The position numbers and the translations under genes are program-made. A DNA stretch of 64,000 nucleotides from Lineus longissimus. Taxonomy: Eukaryota; Nemertea; Pilidiophora; Heteronemertea; Lineidae. Location of the stretch: the NCBI RefSeq assembly GCF_910592395.1, contig NC_088322.1, forward strand, positions 5,143,431-5,207,430, given 5' to 3'. This document shows, in pieces, positions 24,700 to 39,283 of the stretch (the stretch's first letter is position 1; every line of letters begins with the position of its first letter). The notes under the pieces are model-generated. The model was not told the DNA's origin and did no database searches. It saw only the letters and a list, made by a program, of their open reading frames with translations.

Positions 24700-26925
24700 G
24701 ATGACGACTTATTATCGCAGTATCTCGAAATTGTTGTCTCAGTTTGTCTAATCGGTCATCTCGACTCTGTATAACCAAAATGAGCGTGATCGGTCGCGAC
24801 GAGCGCCATCACCGACCGACTTTCATCGCCAGTAGCGTAATATTGCTAGTCGAATGACAACTTCTCATCGCAGAATCTTGAAATTGCCGTCTCAGTTTGT
24901 CCACTCGGTCATCTTGACTCTGTATAACCAAAATGAGCGTGATCAGTCGCGAAGAGCGCCATCGCCGACCGACTTTCATCGCCAGTAGTGTAATATCGCT
25001 AGTCGAATGACAACTTTTCATCGCAGAATCTCGAAATTGTGGTCTCAGTTTGTCCAATCGGTCAACTTGACTCAGTATAACCAAAATGAGCGTGATCAGT
25101 CGCGACGAGCGCCATCACCGACCGACTTTCATCGCCAGTAGCGTAATATTGCTAGTCGAATGACAACTTATCATCGCAGAATCTCGAAATTGCCGTCTCA
25201 GTTTGTCCAATCGGTCATCTTGACACTGTATAACCAAAATGAGCGTGATCAGTCGCGAAGAGCGCCATCGCTGACCGACTTTCATCGCTAGTAGTGTAAT
25301 ATTGCTAGTCGAATGACAACCTCTCATCGCAGAATCTCGAAATTGCCGTCTAAGTTTGTCCAATCGGTCATCTTGACTCTGTATAACGAAAATAAAGGGA
25401 TCGGTCGCGACGAATGCCATCGCCGCTGACTTTCATCGCCAGTAGTGTAATATCGCTATTGAATGACGACTTATCATCGCAGAATCTCGAAATTGTGGTC
25501 TCAGTTTGTCTAATCGGTCATCTCGACTCTGTATAACCAAAATGAGCGTGATCGGTCGTGACGAGCGTCATCACCAACCGACTTTCGTCGCCAGTAGCGT
25601 AATATAGCTAGTCGAATGACAACTTCTCATCGCAGAATCTCGAAATTGCCGTCTCAGTTTGTGCAATCGGTCATCTTGACTCTCTATTACCAAAATGAGC
25701 GTGATCGGTCACGACGAGCGCCATCGCCGATCGACTTTCATCGCCAGTAGTGTAATATCGCTAGTCGAATGACAACTTATCATCGCAGAATCTCGAAATT
25801 GCGGTCTCAGTTTGTCTAATCGGTCATCTCGACTCTGTATAACCAAAATGAGCGTGATCGGTCGCGACGAGCGCTAGCACCGACCGACTTTCATCGCAAG
25901 TAGCGTAATATTGCTAGTCGAATGACAACTTCTCATCGCAGAATCTCGAAATTGCCGTCTCAGTTTGTCCACTCGGTCATCTTGACTCTGTATAACCAAA
26001 ATGAGCTTTATCAGTCGCGAAGAGCGCCATCGCCGACCAACTTTCATCGCCAGTAGTGTAATATCGCTATCGAATGACGACTTATTATCGCAGTATCTCG
26101 AAATTGTTGTCTGAGTTTGTCTAATCGGTCATCTCGACTCTGTATAACCAAAATGAGCGTGGTAAGTCGCGAAGAGCGCCATCGCCGACCGACTTTCATC
26201 GCCAGTAGTGTAATATTGCTAGTCGAATGACAACTTCTCATCGCAGAATCTCGAAATTGCCGTCTAAGTTTGTCCAATCGGTCATCTTGACTCTGTTTTA
26301 CCAAAATAAAGGGATCGGTCGTTGAGCGCCATCGCCGCTGACTTTCATCGCCAGTAGTGTAATATCGCTATTGAATGACGACTTATCATCGCAGAATCTC
26401 GAAATTGTGGTCTCAGTTTGTCTAATCGGTCATCTCGACTCTGTATAACCAAAATGAGCGTGATCGGTCGCGACGAGCGTCATCACCGACCGACTTTCGT
26501 CGCCAGTAGCGTAATATTGCTAGTCGAATGACAACTTTTCATCGCAGAATCTCGAAATTGCGGTCTCAGTCAGTCGAATCGGTCATCTCGACTCCGTGTA
26601 ACCAAAATGAGCGTGAACGGTCGCGACGAGCGCTAACAACGACCGAATTTCATCGCAAGTAGCGTAATATTGCTAGTCGAATGACAACTTCTCATCGCAG
26701 AATCTCGAAATTGCGGTCTGAGTTTGTCGAATCGGGTATCTCGACTCTGTAAAACCAAAATGAGGGTGATCGGTCACGACAAGCGCCATCACCGACCGTT
26801 CATCATCGCCAGTAGTCTTACATCGTAAGTGGGGTGACAACTTATCATCGCAGAATCTGCAAATTGCGGTCCCAGTTTGTCCATCGGTCATCTCGACTCT
26901 GTACAACCAAAATTAGCGTGATCGG
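24700..26925 (+). repeat. 3,048-bp-spaced duplication, copy 1
   Basis: This segment aligns with 27,748-29,975 at an offset of 3,048 to 3,050 bp, or 20 monomers. The alignment starts after a CTTTCAGCGCC variant at 24,674 that the second copy lacks. It ends near 26,925, where copy 1 reads GGTTCCGACGAGGGCCAGC and copy 2 reads GGTTGCGACGAGCGCCATC. Confidence 0.82.
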
Positions 26926-27747
26926 TTCCGACGAGGGCCAGCACCAACCGACTTTCATCGCCAGTAGTGTAATATCGCTAGTCGAATGACAACTTATCAT
27001 CGCAGAATTTTGAAATTGCGGTCTCAGTTAGTCGAATCGGTCATCTCGACTCCGTGTAACCGAAATGAGCGTGATAGGTCGCGACGAGCGCCATCGCCGA
27101 TCGACTTTCATCGCCAGTAGTGTAATATCGCTTGTCGAATGACAACTTATCATCGCAGAATCTTGAAATTGCGGTCTCAGTTTGTTCAATTCGTCATCTC
27201 GACTCTGTAAAACCATAATGAGCGTGATTGGTCGCGACGAGCGCCATCGCCAATCGACTTTCGTCGCCAGTCGTTTAATATCACTATCAAATGACAACTT
27301 ATCATTGCAGAATCTCGAAATTGCAGTCTCAGTTTGTCCAAGCAGTCATCTTGACTCTGTATAACCAAAATGATCGTGATCGGTCGCGACGAGCGTCATC
27401 ACCAACCGACTTTCGTCGCCAGTAGCGTAATATAGCTAGTCGAATGACAACTTCTCATCGCAGAATCTCGAAATTGCCGTCTCAGTTTGTGCAATCGGTC
27501 ATCTTGACTCTCTATTACCAAAATGAGCGTGATCGGTCACGACGAGCGCCATCGCCGATCGACTTTCATCGCCAGTAGTGTAATATCGCTAGTCGAATGA
27601 CAGCTTCTCATCGCAGAATCTCGAAATTGCCGTCTCAGTTTGTCCAATCGGTCATCTTGATTCTGTATAACGAAAATGGGCATGATCAGTCGCAAAAAGC
27701 GCCATCGCCGACCAACTTTCATCGCCAGTAGTGTAATATCGCTATCG

Positions 27748-29975
27748 AATGACGACTTATTATCGCAGTATCTCGAAATTGTTGTCTCAGTTTGTCTAAT
27801 CGGTCATCTCGACTCTGTATAACCAAAATGAGCGTGATCGGTCGCGACGAGCGCCATCACCGACCGACTTTCATCGCCAGTAGCGTAATATTGCTAGTCG
27901 AATGACAACTTCTCATCGCAGAATCTTGAAATTGCCGTCTCAGTTTGTCCACTCGGTCATCTTGACTCTGTATAACCAAAATGAGCGTGATCAGTCGCGA
28001 AGAGCGCCATCGCCGACCGACTTTCATCGCCAGTAGTGTAATATCGCTAGTCGAATGACAACTTCTCATCGCAGAATCTCGAAATTGTGGTCTCAGTTTG
28101 TCCAATCGGTCAACTTGACTCTGTATAACCGAAATGAGCGTGATCAGTCGCGACGAGCGCCATCACCGACCGACTTTCATCGCCAGTAGCGTAATATTGC
28201 TAGTCGAATGACAACTTATCATCGCAGAATCTCGAAATTGCCGTCTCAGTTTGTCCAATCGGTCATCTTGACACTGTATAACCAAAATGAGCGTGATCAG
28301 TCGCGAAGAGCGCCATCGCCGACCGACTTTCATCGCCAGTAGTGTAATATTGCTAGTCGAATGACAACCTCTCATCGCAGAATCTCGAAATTGCCGTCTA
28401 AGTTTGTCCAATCGGTCATCTTGACTCTGTATAACGAAAATAAAGGGATCGGTCGCGACGAATGCCATCGCCGCTGACTTTCATCGCCAGTAGTGTAATA
28501 TCGCTATTGAATGACGACTTATCATCGCAGAATCTCGAAATTGTGGTCTCAGTTTGTCTAATCGGTCATCTCGACTCTGTATAACCAAAATGAGCGTGAT
28601 CGGTCGCGACGAGCGTCATCACCAACCGACTTTCGTCGCCAGTAGCGTAATATAGCTAGTCGAATGACAACTTCTCATCGCAGAATCTCGAAATTGCCGT
28701 CTCAGTATGTGCAATCGGTCATCTTGACTCTCTATTACCAAAATGAGCGTGATCGGTCACGACGAGCGCCATCGCCGATCGACTTTCATCGCCAGTAGTG
28801 TAATATCGCTAGTCGAATGACAACTTATCATCGCAGAATCTCGAAATTGCGGTCTCAGTTTGTCTAATCGGTCATCTCGACTCTGTATAACCAAAATGAG
28901 CGTGATCGGTCGCGACGAGCGCTAGCACCGACCGACTTTCATCGCAAGTAGCGTAATATTGCTAGTCGAATGACAACTTCTCATCGCAGAATCTCGAAAT
29001 TGCCGTCTCAGTTTGTCCACTCGGTCATCTTGACTCTGTATAACCAAAATGAGCTTTATCAGTCGCGAAGAGCGCCATCGCCGACCAACTTTCATCGCCA
29101 GTAGTGTAATATCGCTATCGAATGACGACTTATTATCGCAGTATCTCGAAATTGTTGTCTCAGTTTGTCTAATCGGTCATCTCGACTCTGTATAACCAAA
29201 ATGAGCGTGGTAAGTCGCGAAGAGCGCCATCGCCGACCGACTTTCATCGCCAGTAGTGTAATATTGCTAGTCGAATGACAACTTCTCATCGCAGAATCTC
29301 GAAATTGCCGTCTAAATTTGTCCAATCGGTCATCTTGACTCTGTATAAACAAAATAAAGGGATCGGTCGCGACGAGCGCCATCGCCGCTGACTTTCATCG
29401 CCAGTAGTGTAATATCGCTATTGAATGACGACTTATCATCGCAGAATCTCGAAATTGTGGTCTCAGTTTGTCTAATCGGTCATCTCGACTCTGTATAACC
29501 AAAATGAGCGTGATCGGTCGCGACGAGCGTCATCACCGACCGACTTTCGTCGCCAGTAGCGTAATATTGCTAGTCGAATGACAACTTCTCATCGCAGAAT
29601 CTCGAAATTGCGGTCTCAGTCAGTCGAATCGGTCATCTCGACTCCGTGTAACCAAAATGAGCGTGAACGGTCGCGACGAGCGCTAACAACGACCGACTTT
29701 CATCGCAAGTAGCGTAATATTGCTAGTCGAATGACAACTTCTCATCGCAGAATCTCGAAATTGCGGTCTGAGTTTGTCGAATCGGGTATCTCGACTCTGT
29801 AAAACCAAAATGAGGGTGATCGGTCACGACAAGCGCCATCGCCGACCGTTCATCATCGCCAGTAGTCTTACATCGTAAGTGGGGTGACAACTTATCATCG
29901 CAGAATCTGCAAATTGCGGTCCCAGTTTGTCCATCGGTCATCTCGACTCTGTACAACCAAAATTAGCGTGATCGG
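27748..29975 (+). repeat. 3,048-bp-spaced duplication, copy 2
   Basis: This is the partner of 24,700-26,925. The GACGAGGGCCAGCACC form that follows copy 1 at 26,933 reappears at 30,289 (offset 3,356). About two extra monomers therefore sit at 29,976-30,280 in this copy. Confidence 0.82.
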
Positions 29976-30719
29976 TTGCGACGAGCGCCATCACCGACCG
30001 ACTTTCATCGCCAGTAGTGTAATATCGCTAGTCGAATGACAACTCATCATCGCAGAATCTTGAAATTGCGGTCTCAGTTTGTCCAATCAGGGATCTCCAC
30101 TCTGTATATCCAAAATGAGCGTGATCGGTCGCGACGAGCGCCATCGCCGACCGACCATCATCGCCAGTAGTCTTATATCGTCAGTTGAAATACAACTTCT
30201 CGACGCAGACTCTCGAAATTTTAGTCTCAGTTAGTGTAATCGGTCATCTCCACTCTGTATTACCAAAATGAGCGTGATCGGTCCCGACGAGGGCCAGCAC
30301 CAACCGACTTTCATCGCCAGTAGTGTAATATCGCTAGTCGAATGACAACTTATCATCGCAGAATTTTGAAATTGCAATCTCAGTTAGTCGAATCGGTCAT
30401 CTCGACTCCATGTAACCGAAATGAGCGTGATAGGTCGCGACGAGCGCCATCGCCGATCGACTTTCATCGCCAGAAGTGTAATATCGCTAGTCGAATGACA
30501 ACTTATTATCGCAGTATCTCGAAATTGTTGTCTCAGTTTGTCTATTCGGTCATCTTGACTCTGTATAACCAAAATGAGCGTGATCAGTCGCGAAGAGCGG
30601 CATCGCCGACCAACTTTCAGCGCCAGTAGTGTAATATCGCTATCGAATGACGACTTATTATCGCAGTATCTCGAAATTGTTGTCTCAGTTTGTCTAATCG
30701 GTCATCTCGACTCTGTATA

Positions 30720-32660
30720 ACCAAAATGAGCGTGATCGGTCGCGACGAGCGCCATCACCGACCGACTTTCATCGCCAGTAGCGTAATATTGCTAGTCGAA
30801 TGACAACTTCTCATCGCAGAATCTTGAAATTGCCGTCTCAGTTTGTCCACTCGGTCATCTTGACTCTGTATAACCAAAATGAGCGTGATCAGTCGCGAAG
30901 AGCGCCATCGCCGACCGACTTTCATCGCCAGTAGTGTAATATCGCTAGTCGAATGACAACTTCTCATCGCAGAATCTCGAAATTGTGGTCTCAGTTTGTC
31001 CAATCGGTCATCTTGACTCTGTATAACCAAAATGAGCGTGATCAGTCGCGACGAGCGCCATCACCGACCGACTTTCATCGCCAGTAGCGTAATATTGCTA
31101 GTCGAATGACAACTTATCATCGCAGAATCTCGAAATTGCCGTCTCAGTTTGTCCAATCGGTCATCTTGACACTGTATAACCAAAATGAGCGTGATCAGTC
31201 GCGAAGAGCGCCATCGCCGACCGACTTTCATCGCCAGTAGTGTAATATTGCTAGTCGAATGACAACCTCTCATCGCAGAATCTCGAAATTGCCGTCTAAG
31301 TTTGTCCAATCGGTCATCTTGATTCTGTATAACGAAAATAAAGGGATCGGTCACGATGAGCGCCATCGCCGCTGACTTTCATCGCCAGTAGTGTAATATC
31401 GCTATTGAATGACGACTTATCATCGCAGAATCTCGAAATTGTGGTCTCAGTTTGTCTAATCGGTCATCTCGACTCTGTATAACCAAAATGAGCGTGATCG
31501 GTCGCGACGAGCGTCATCACCGACCGACTTTCGTCGCCAGTAGCGTAATATTGCTAGTCGAATGACAACTTCTCATCGCAGAATCTCGAAATTGCCGTCT
31601 CAGTTTGTGCAATCGGTCATCTTGACTCTGTATAACCAAAATGAGCGTGATCGGTCACGACGAGCGCCATCGCCGATCGACTTTCATCGCCAGTAGTGTA
31701 ATATCGCTAGTCGAATGACAACTTATCATCGCAGAATCTCGAAATTGCGGTCTCAGTTTGTCCAATTCGTCATCTCGACTCTGTAAAACCATAATGAGCG
31801 TGATTGGTCGCGACGAGCGCCATCGCCAATCGACTTTCATCGCCAGTCGTTTAATATCACTATCAAATGACAACTTATCATCGCAGAATCTCGAAATTGT
31901 GGTCTCAGTTTGTCCACTCGGTCATCTTGACTCTGTATAACCAAAATGAGAGTGATCAGTCGCGAAGAGCGCCATCGCCGACCGACTTTCATCGCCAGTA
32001 GTGTAATATCGCTAGTCGAATGACAGCTTTTCATCGTAGAATCTGGAAATTGTGGTCTCAGTTTGTCCAATCGGTCATCTTGACTCTGTATAACCAAAAT
32101 GAGCGTGATCAGTCGCGACGAGCGCCATCGCCGACCGACTTTCATCGCCAGTAGCGTAATATTGCTAGTCGAATGACAACTTATCATCGCAGAATCTCGA
32201 AATTGCTATCTCAGTTTGTCCAATCGGTCATCTTGACACTGTATAACCAAAATGAGCGTGATCAGTCGCGAAGAGCGCCATCACCGACCGACTTTCATCG
32301 CCAGTAGTGTAATATTGCTAGTCGAATGACAACTTCTCATCGCAGAATCTCGAAATTGCCGTCTAAGTTTGTCCAATCGGTCATCTTGACTCTGTATAAC
32401 CAAAATAAAGGGATCGGTCGCGACGAGCACCATCGCCGCTGACTTTCATCGCCAGTAGTGTAATATCACTATCGAATGACGACTTATCATCGCAGAATCT
32501 CGAAATTGTGGTCTCAGTTTGTCTAATCGGTCATCTCGACTCTGTATAACCAAAATGAGCGTGATCGGTCGCGACGAGCGTCATCACCGACCAACTTTCG
32601 TCGCCAGTAGCGTAATATTGCTAGTCGAATGACAACTTCTCATCGCAGAATCTCGAAATT
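30720..32660 (+). repeat. 2,591-bp HOR, copy 1
   Basis: This segment aligns with 33,310-35,251 at a constant offset of 2,591 bp (about 17 monomers). Shared markers include AAAATAAAGGGATCGGTCAC near 31,337 and 33,930, CTCTGTAAAACCATAATGAG near 31,785 and 34,375, and GTCGTTTAATATCACTATC near 31,850 and 34,440. It diverges near 32,670 (GTCCACTCGATCATC against GTCCAATCGGTCATC). Confidence 0.82.
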
Positions 32661-33310
32661 GCCGTCTCAGTTTGTCCACTCGATCATCTTGACTCTGTAT
32701 AACCAAAATGAGCGTGATCAGTCGCGAAGAGCGCCATCGCCGACTGACTTTCATCGCCAGTAGTGTAATATCGCTAGTCGAATGACAACTTCTCATCGCA
32801 GAATCTCGAAATTGTGGTCTCAGTTTGTCCAATCGGTCAACTTGACTCTGTATAACCGAAATGAGCGTGATCAGTCGCGACGAGCGCCATCACCGACCGA
32901 CTTTCATCGCCAGTAGCGTAATATTGCTAGTCGAATGACAACTTATCATCGCAGAATCTCGAAATTGCCGTCTCAGTTTGTCCAATCGGTCATCTTGACA
33001 CTGTATAACCAAAATGAGCGTGATCAGTCGCGAAGAGCGCCATCGCCGACCGACTTTCATCGCCAGTAGTGTAATATTGCTAGTCGAATGACAACCTCTC
33101 ATCGCAGAATCTCGAAATTGCCGTCTAAGTTTGTCCAATCGGTCATCTTGATTCTGTATAACGAAAATAAAGGGATCGGTCACGATGAGCGCCATCGCCG
33201 CTGACTTTCATCGCCAGTAGTGTAATATCACTATCGAATGACGACTTATCATCGCAGAATCTCGAAATTGTGGTCTCAGTTTGTCTAATCGGTCATCTCG
33301 ACTCTGTATA
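32661..33310 (+). repeat. Spacer between 2,591-bp copies, 762-bp tandem repeat
   Basis: This stretch is a 762-bp tandem partner of the sequence that follows it. Positions 32,584 and 32,890 correspond to 33,346 and 33,652. It is ordinary satellite with no other content. Confidence 0.78.
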
Positions 33311-35251
33311 ACCAAAATGAGCGTGATCGGTCGCGACGAGCGTCATCACCGACCGACTTTCGTCGCCAGTAGCGTAATATTGCTAGTCGAATGACAACTT
33401 CTCATCGCAGAATCTCGAAATTGCCGTCTCAGTTTGTCCACTCGGTCATCTTGACTCTGTATAACCAAAATGAGCGTGATCAGTCGCGAAGAGCGCCATC
33501 GCCGACCGACTTTCATCGCCAGTAGTGTAATATCGCTAGTCGAATGACAACTTCTCATCGCAGAATCTCGAAATTGTGGTGTCAGTTTGTCCAATCGGTC
33601 AACTTGACTCTGTATAACCGAAATGAGCGTGATCAGTCGCGACGAGCGCCATCACCGACCGACTTTCATCGCCAGTAGCGTAATATTGCTAGTCGAATGA
33701 CAACTTATCATCGCAGAATCTCGAAATTGCCGTCTCAGTTTGTCCAATCGGTCATCTTGACACTGTATAACCAAAATGAGCGTGATCAGTCGCGAAGAGC
33801 GCCATCGCCGACCGACTTTCATCGCCAGTAGTGTAATATTGCTAGTCGAATGACAACCTCTCATCGCAGAATCTCGAAATTGCCGTCTAAGTTTGTCCAA
33901 TCGGTCATCTTGATTCTGTATAACGAAAATAAAGGGATCGGTCACGATGAGCGCCATCGCCGCTGACTTTCATCGCCAGTAGTGTAATATCGCTATTGAA
34001 TGACGACTTATCATCGCAGAATCTCGAAATTTTGGTCTCAGTTTGTCTAATCGGTCATCTCGACTCTGTATAACCAAAATGAGCGTGATCGGTCGCGACG
34101 AGCGTCATCACCGACCGACTTTCGTCGCCAGTAGCGTAATATTGCTAGTCGAATGACAACTTCTCATCGCAGAATCTCGAAATTGCCGTCTCAGTTTGTG
34201 CAATCGGTCATCTTGACTCTGTATAACCAAAATGAGCGTGATCGGTCACGACGAGCGCCATCGCCGATCGACTTTCATCGCCAGTAGTGAAATATCGCTA
34301 GTCGAATGACAACTTATCATCGCAGAATCTCGAAATTGCGGTCTCAGTTTGTCCAATTCGTCATCTCGACTCTGTAAAACCATAATGAGCGTGATTGGTC
34401 GCGACGAGCGCCATCGCCAATCGACTTTCATCGCCAGTCGTTTAATATCACTATCAAATGACAACTTATCATCGCAGAATCTCGAAATTGTGGTCTCAGT
34501 TTGTCCACTCGGTCATCTTGACTCTGTATAACCAAAATGAGAGTGATCAGTCGAGAAGAGCGCCATCGCCGACCGACTTTCATCGCCAGTAGTGTAATAT
34601 CGCTAGTCGAATGACAGCTTTTCATCGTAGAATCTGGAAATTGTGGTCTCAGTTTGTCCAATCGGTCATCTTGACTCTGTATAACCAAAATGAGCGTGAT
34701 CAGTCGCGACGAGCGCCATCGCCGACCGACTTTCATCGCCAGTAGCGTAATATTGCTAGTCGAATGACAACTTATCATCGCAGAATCTCGAAATTGCTAT
34801 CTCAGTTTGTCCAATCGGTCATCTTGACACTGTATAACCAAAATGAGCGTGATCAGTCGCGAAGAGCGCCATCACCGACCGACTTTCATCGCCAGTAGTG
34901 TAAAATTGCTAGTCGAATGACAACTTCTCATCGCAGAATCTCGAAATTGCCGTCTAAGTTTGTCCAATCGGTCATCTTGACTCTGTATAACCAAAATAAA
35001 GGGATCGGTCGCGACGAGCACCATCGCCGCTGACTTTCATCGCCAGTAGTGTAATATCACTATCGAATGACGACTTATCATCGCAGAATCTCGAAATTGT
35101 GGTCTCAGTTTGTCTAATCGGTCATCTCGACTCTGTATAACCAAAATGAGCGTGATCGGTCGCGACGAGCGTCATCACCAAACGACTTTCGTCGCCAGTA
35201 GCGTAATATTGCTAGTCGAATGACAACTTCTCATCGCAGAATCTCGAAATT
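33310..35251 (+). repeat. 2,591-bp HOR, copy 2
   Basis: This is the partner of 30,720-32,660. Private changes include GAAATTTTGGTCTCAG near 34,028, AGTCGAGAAGAGC near 34,550 and GTGTAAAATTGC near 34,900. They indicate low but real divergence since duplication. Confidence 0.82.
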
Positions 35252-37660
35252 GCCGTCTCAGTTTGTCCAATCGGTCATCTTGACTCTGTATAACCAAAAT
35301 GAGCGTGATCAGTCGCGAAGAGCGCCATCGCTGACCGACTTTCATCGCCAGTAGTGTAATATCGCTATCGAATGACGACTTATTATCGCAGTATCTCGAA
35401 ATTGTTGTCTCAGTTTGTCTATTCGGTCATCTTGACTCTGTATAACCAAAATGAGCGTGATCAGTCGCGAAGAGCGGCATCGCCGACCAACTTTCAGCGC
35501 CAGTAGTGTAATATCGCTATCGAATGACGACTTATTATCGCAGTATCTCGAAATTGTTGTCTCAGTTTGTCTAATCGGTCATCTCGACTCTGTATAACCA
35601 AAATGAGCGTGATCGGTCGCGACGAGCGTCATCACCGACCGACTTTCGTCGCCAGTAGCGTAATATTGCTAGTCGAATGACAACTTCTCATCGCAGAATC
35701 TCGAAATTGCCGTCTCAGTTTGTCCAATCGGTCATCTTGACTCTGTATAACCAAAATGAGCGTGATCAGTCGCGAAGAGCGCCATTGCCGACCGACTTTC
35801 ATCGCCAGTAGTGTAATATCGCTAGTCGAATGACAACTTTTCATCGCAGAATCTCGAAATTGTGGTCTCAGTTTGTCCAATCGGTCAACTTGACTCTGTA
35901 TAACCAAAATGAGCGTGATCAGTCGCGACGAGCGCCATCACCGACCGACTTTCATCGCCAGTAGCGTAATATTGCTAGTCGAATGACAACTTATCATCGC
36001 AGAATTTCGAAATTGCGGTCTCAGTTTGTCCAATCGTTCATCTTGACACTGTATAACCAAAATGAGCGTGATCAGTCGCGAAGAGCGCCATCGCCGACCG
36101 ACTTTCATCGCCAGTAGTGTAATATTGCTAGTCGAATGACAACCTCTCATCGCAGAATCTCGAGATTGCCGTCTCAGTTGTGAAATCGGTCATCTTGACT
36201 CTGTATAACCAAAATGAGCGTGATCGGTCACGACAAGCGCCATCGCCGATCGACTTTCATCACCAGTCGTTTAATATCACTATCAAATGACAACTTATCA
36301 TTGCAGAATCTCGAGATTGCCGTCTCAGTTTGTGAAATCGGTCATCTCGACTCTGTATAACCAAAATGAGCGTGATCGGTCGCGACGAGCGCCATCACCG
36401 ACCGACTTTCATCGCCAGTAGCGTAATATTGCTAGTCGAATGACAACTTTTCATCGCAGAATCTCGAAATTGTGGTCTCAGTTTGTCCAATCGGTCAACT
36501 TGACTCTGTATAACCAAAATGAGCGTGATCAGTCGCGACGAGCGCCATCACCGACCGACTTTCATCGCCAGTAGCGTAATATTGCTAGTCGAGTGACAAC
36601 TTATCATCGCAGAATCTCGAAATTGCCGTCTCAGTTTGTCCAATCGTTCATCTTGACACTGTATAACCAAAATGAGCGTGATCAGTGGCGAAAAGCGCCA
36701 TCGCCGACCGACTTTCATCGCCAGTAGTGTAATATTGCTAGTCGAATGACAACCTCTCATCGCAGAATCTCGAAATTGCCGTCTAAGTTTGTCCAATCGG
36801 TCATCTTGACTCTGTATAACCAAAATAAAGGGATCGGTCGCGACGAGCGCCATCGCCGCTGACTTTCATCGCCAGTAGTGTAATATCGCTATTGAATGAC
36901 GACTTATCATCGCAGAATCTCGAAATTGTGATCTCAGTTTGTCTAATCGGTCATCTCGACTCTGTATAACCAAAATGAGCGTGATCGGTCGCGACGAGCG
37001 TCATCACCGACCGACTTTCGTCGCCAGTAGCGTAATATTGCTAGTCGAATGACAACTTCTCATCGCAGAATCTCGAAATTGCCGTCTCAGTTTGTGCAAT
37101 CGGTCATCTTGACTCTGTATAACCAAAATGAGCGTGATCGGTCACGACGAGCGCCATCGCCGATCGACTTTCATCGCCAGTAGTGTAATATCGCTAGTCG
37201 AATGACAACTTATCATCGCAGAATCTCGAAATTGCGGTCTCAGTTTGTCCAATTCGTCATCTCGACTCTGTAAAACCATAATGAGCGTGATTGGTCGCGA
37301 CGAGCGCCATCGCCAATCGACTTTCATCGCCAGTCGTTTAATATTACTATCAAATGACAACTTATCATCGCAGAATCTCGAAATTGTGGTCTCGGTTTGT
37401 CTAGTCGGTCATCTCGATTCTGCATAACCAAAATGAGCATGATCGGTCATGACGAATGCCATCGTCGACCGACTTTCATCGCCAGTAGCACAATGTTGCT
37501 AGTCGAATGACAACTTATCATCGCAGAATCTCGAAATTGCGGTCTCAGTTTGTCCAATTCGTCATCTCGACTCTGTAAAACCATAATGAGCGTGATTGGT
37601 CGCGACGAGCGCCATCGCCAATCGACTTTCATCGCCAGTCGTTTAATATTACTATCAAAT
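35252..37660 (+). repeat. Domain III, distal part
   Basis: This is more monomers of the GAAGAGCGCC and AAAGGGATCGG types. The stretch 36,960-37,370 repeats 34,060-34,470 at 2,896 bp. Near 37,400-37,500 monomers become more divergent (CTCGGTTTGTCTAGTCGG, GATTCTGCATAACC, AGCACAATGTTGC), and a 306-bp offset links 37,200-37,350 with 37,500-37,660. There is no coding content. Confidence 0.78.
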
Positions 37661-39183
37661 GACAACTTCTCGACGCAGACTCTCGAAAGTTGCAATCTCA
37701 GTTAGTGTAATCGGTCCTCTCCACTCTGTATAACCAAAATGAGCGTGATCGGTCGCGACGAGTGCCATCGCCGATCGACTTTCATTGCTGGTCGTGTAAT
37801 ATCGCTATTGAATGACAACTTATCATCGCAGAATCTCGAAATTGCAGTCTCAGTTTGTCCAATCAGTCATCTTGACTCTGTATAACCAAAATGATCGTGA
37901 TTGGTCGCGACGAGCGATATCGCTACCGACCGTGATCGCCAGTAGCGTAATATTGCTAGTCGAATGACAACTTCTCATCGCAGAATCTCAAAATTGCCGT
38001 CTAAGTTTGTCGAATCGGTCAGTTTGACTCTGTATAACCAAAATGAGCGTGATCGGTCGCGACGAGCGCCAGCACCAACCGACTTTCATCGCCAGTAGTG
38101 TAATATCGCCATCGAATGACAACTTATCATCGCAGAATCTCGAAATTGTGGTCTCAGTTTATCTAATCGGTCATCTCGACTCTGTATAACCAAAATGATC
38201 GTGATCGGTCGCGACGAGCGCCAGCACCAACCGACATTCATCGCCAGTAGTGAAATATCGCTAGTCGAATGACAACTTATCATCGCGGAATCTGGAAATT
38301 GCGGTCTCAGTTAGTCGAATCGGTCATCTCGACTCCGTGTAACCAAAATGAGCGTGAACGGTCGCGACGAGCGCTAACACCAACCGACTTTCATCGCAAG
38401 TAGCGTAATATTGCTAGTCGAATGACAACTTCTCATCGCAGAATCTCGAAATTGCAGTCTCAGTTTGTCCAATCGGGTATCTCGACTCTTTAAAACCAAA
38501 ATGAGGGTGATCGGTCACGACAAGCGCCATCGCCGACCGGCCATCATCGCCAGTAGTCTTACATCGTTAGTGGAGTGACAACTTATCATCGCAGAATCTG
38601 CAAATTGCGGTCCCAGTTTGTCCATCGGTCATCTCGACTCTGTACAACCAAAATTAGCGTGATCATTCGCGACGAGCGCCATCACCGACCGACTTTCATC
38701 GCCAGTAGTGTAATATTGCTAGTCGAATGACAACTTATCATCGCAGAATCTTGAAATTGCGGTCTCAGTTTGTCCAATCAGGGATCTCCACTCTGTATAT
38801 CCAAAATCAGCGTGATCGGTCGTGACGACCGCCATCGCCGACCGACCATCATCGCAAGTAGTCTTATATCGTTAGTTGAAAGACAACTTCTCGACGCAGA
38901 CTCTCGAAATTGCAATCTCAGTTAGTGTAATCGGTCATCTCCACTCTGTATAACCAAAATGAGCGTGATCGGTTGCGACGAGTGCCATCGCCGATCGACT
39001 TTCATTGCTGGTCGTGTAATATCGCTATTGAATGACAACTTATCATCGCAGAATCTCGAAATTGCAGTCTCAGTTTGTCCAATCAGTCATCTTGACTCTG
39101 TATAACCAAAATGATCGTGATCGGTCGCGACGAGCGATATCACTACCGACCGTGATCGCCAGTAGCGTAATATCGCTAGTCGA
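37660..39183 (+). repeat. Domain I-type monomers adjoining the gap
   Basis: From about 37,660 the monomers revert to the domain I set: TTCTCGACGCAGAC, the 152-bp GCTATTGAATG type, GCGATATCGCTACC, AAAATGAGGGTGATCGG with CTTACATCGTTAGTGGAG, and TATATCCAAAATCAG. The order matches 7.7-9.2 kb closely. The run is cut by the N gap in the middle of a GCTAGTCGA block. Confidence 0.83.
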
Positions 39184-39283
39184 NNNNNNNNNNNNNNNNN
39201 NNNNNNNNNNNNNNNNNNNNNNNNNNNNNNNNNNNNNNNNNNNNNNNNNNNNNNNNNNNNNNNNNNNNNNNNNNNNNNNNNNN
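39184..39283. other. Assembly gap, exactly 100 N
   Basis: The run is 57 Ns on one line and 43 on the next, 100 in total. A round 100 is the convention for a scaffold gap of unknown length, so the true distance is not known. The monomer family differs on the two sides. Confidence 0.98.

Larger units (their letters stand above)
23990..37660 (+). repeat. Array domain III, 762-bp-related HOR
   Basis: Dominant markers are CAGTCGCGAAGAGCGCC, GACGACTTATTATCGCAG, and a monomer with AAAATAAAGGGATCGGTC. The last recurs near 25,391, 26,305, 28,439, 29,351, 31,337, 32,403, 33,168, 33,930, 34,994 and 36,825. Internal offsets of 762, 3,048 (4 x 762), 2,591 and 2,896 bp show nested duplications of five-monomer-scale units with occasional gain or loss of monomers. 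No gene is visible. Confidence 0.83.
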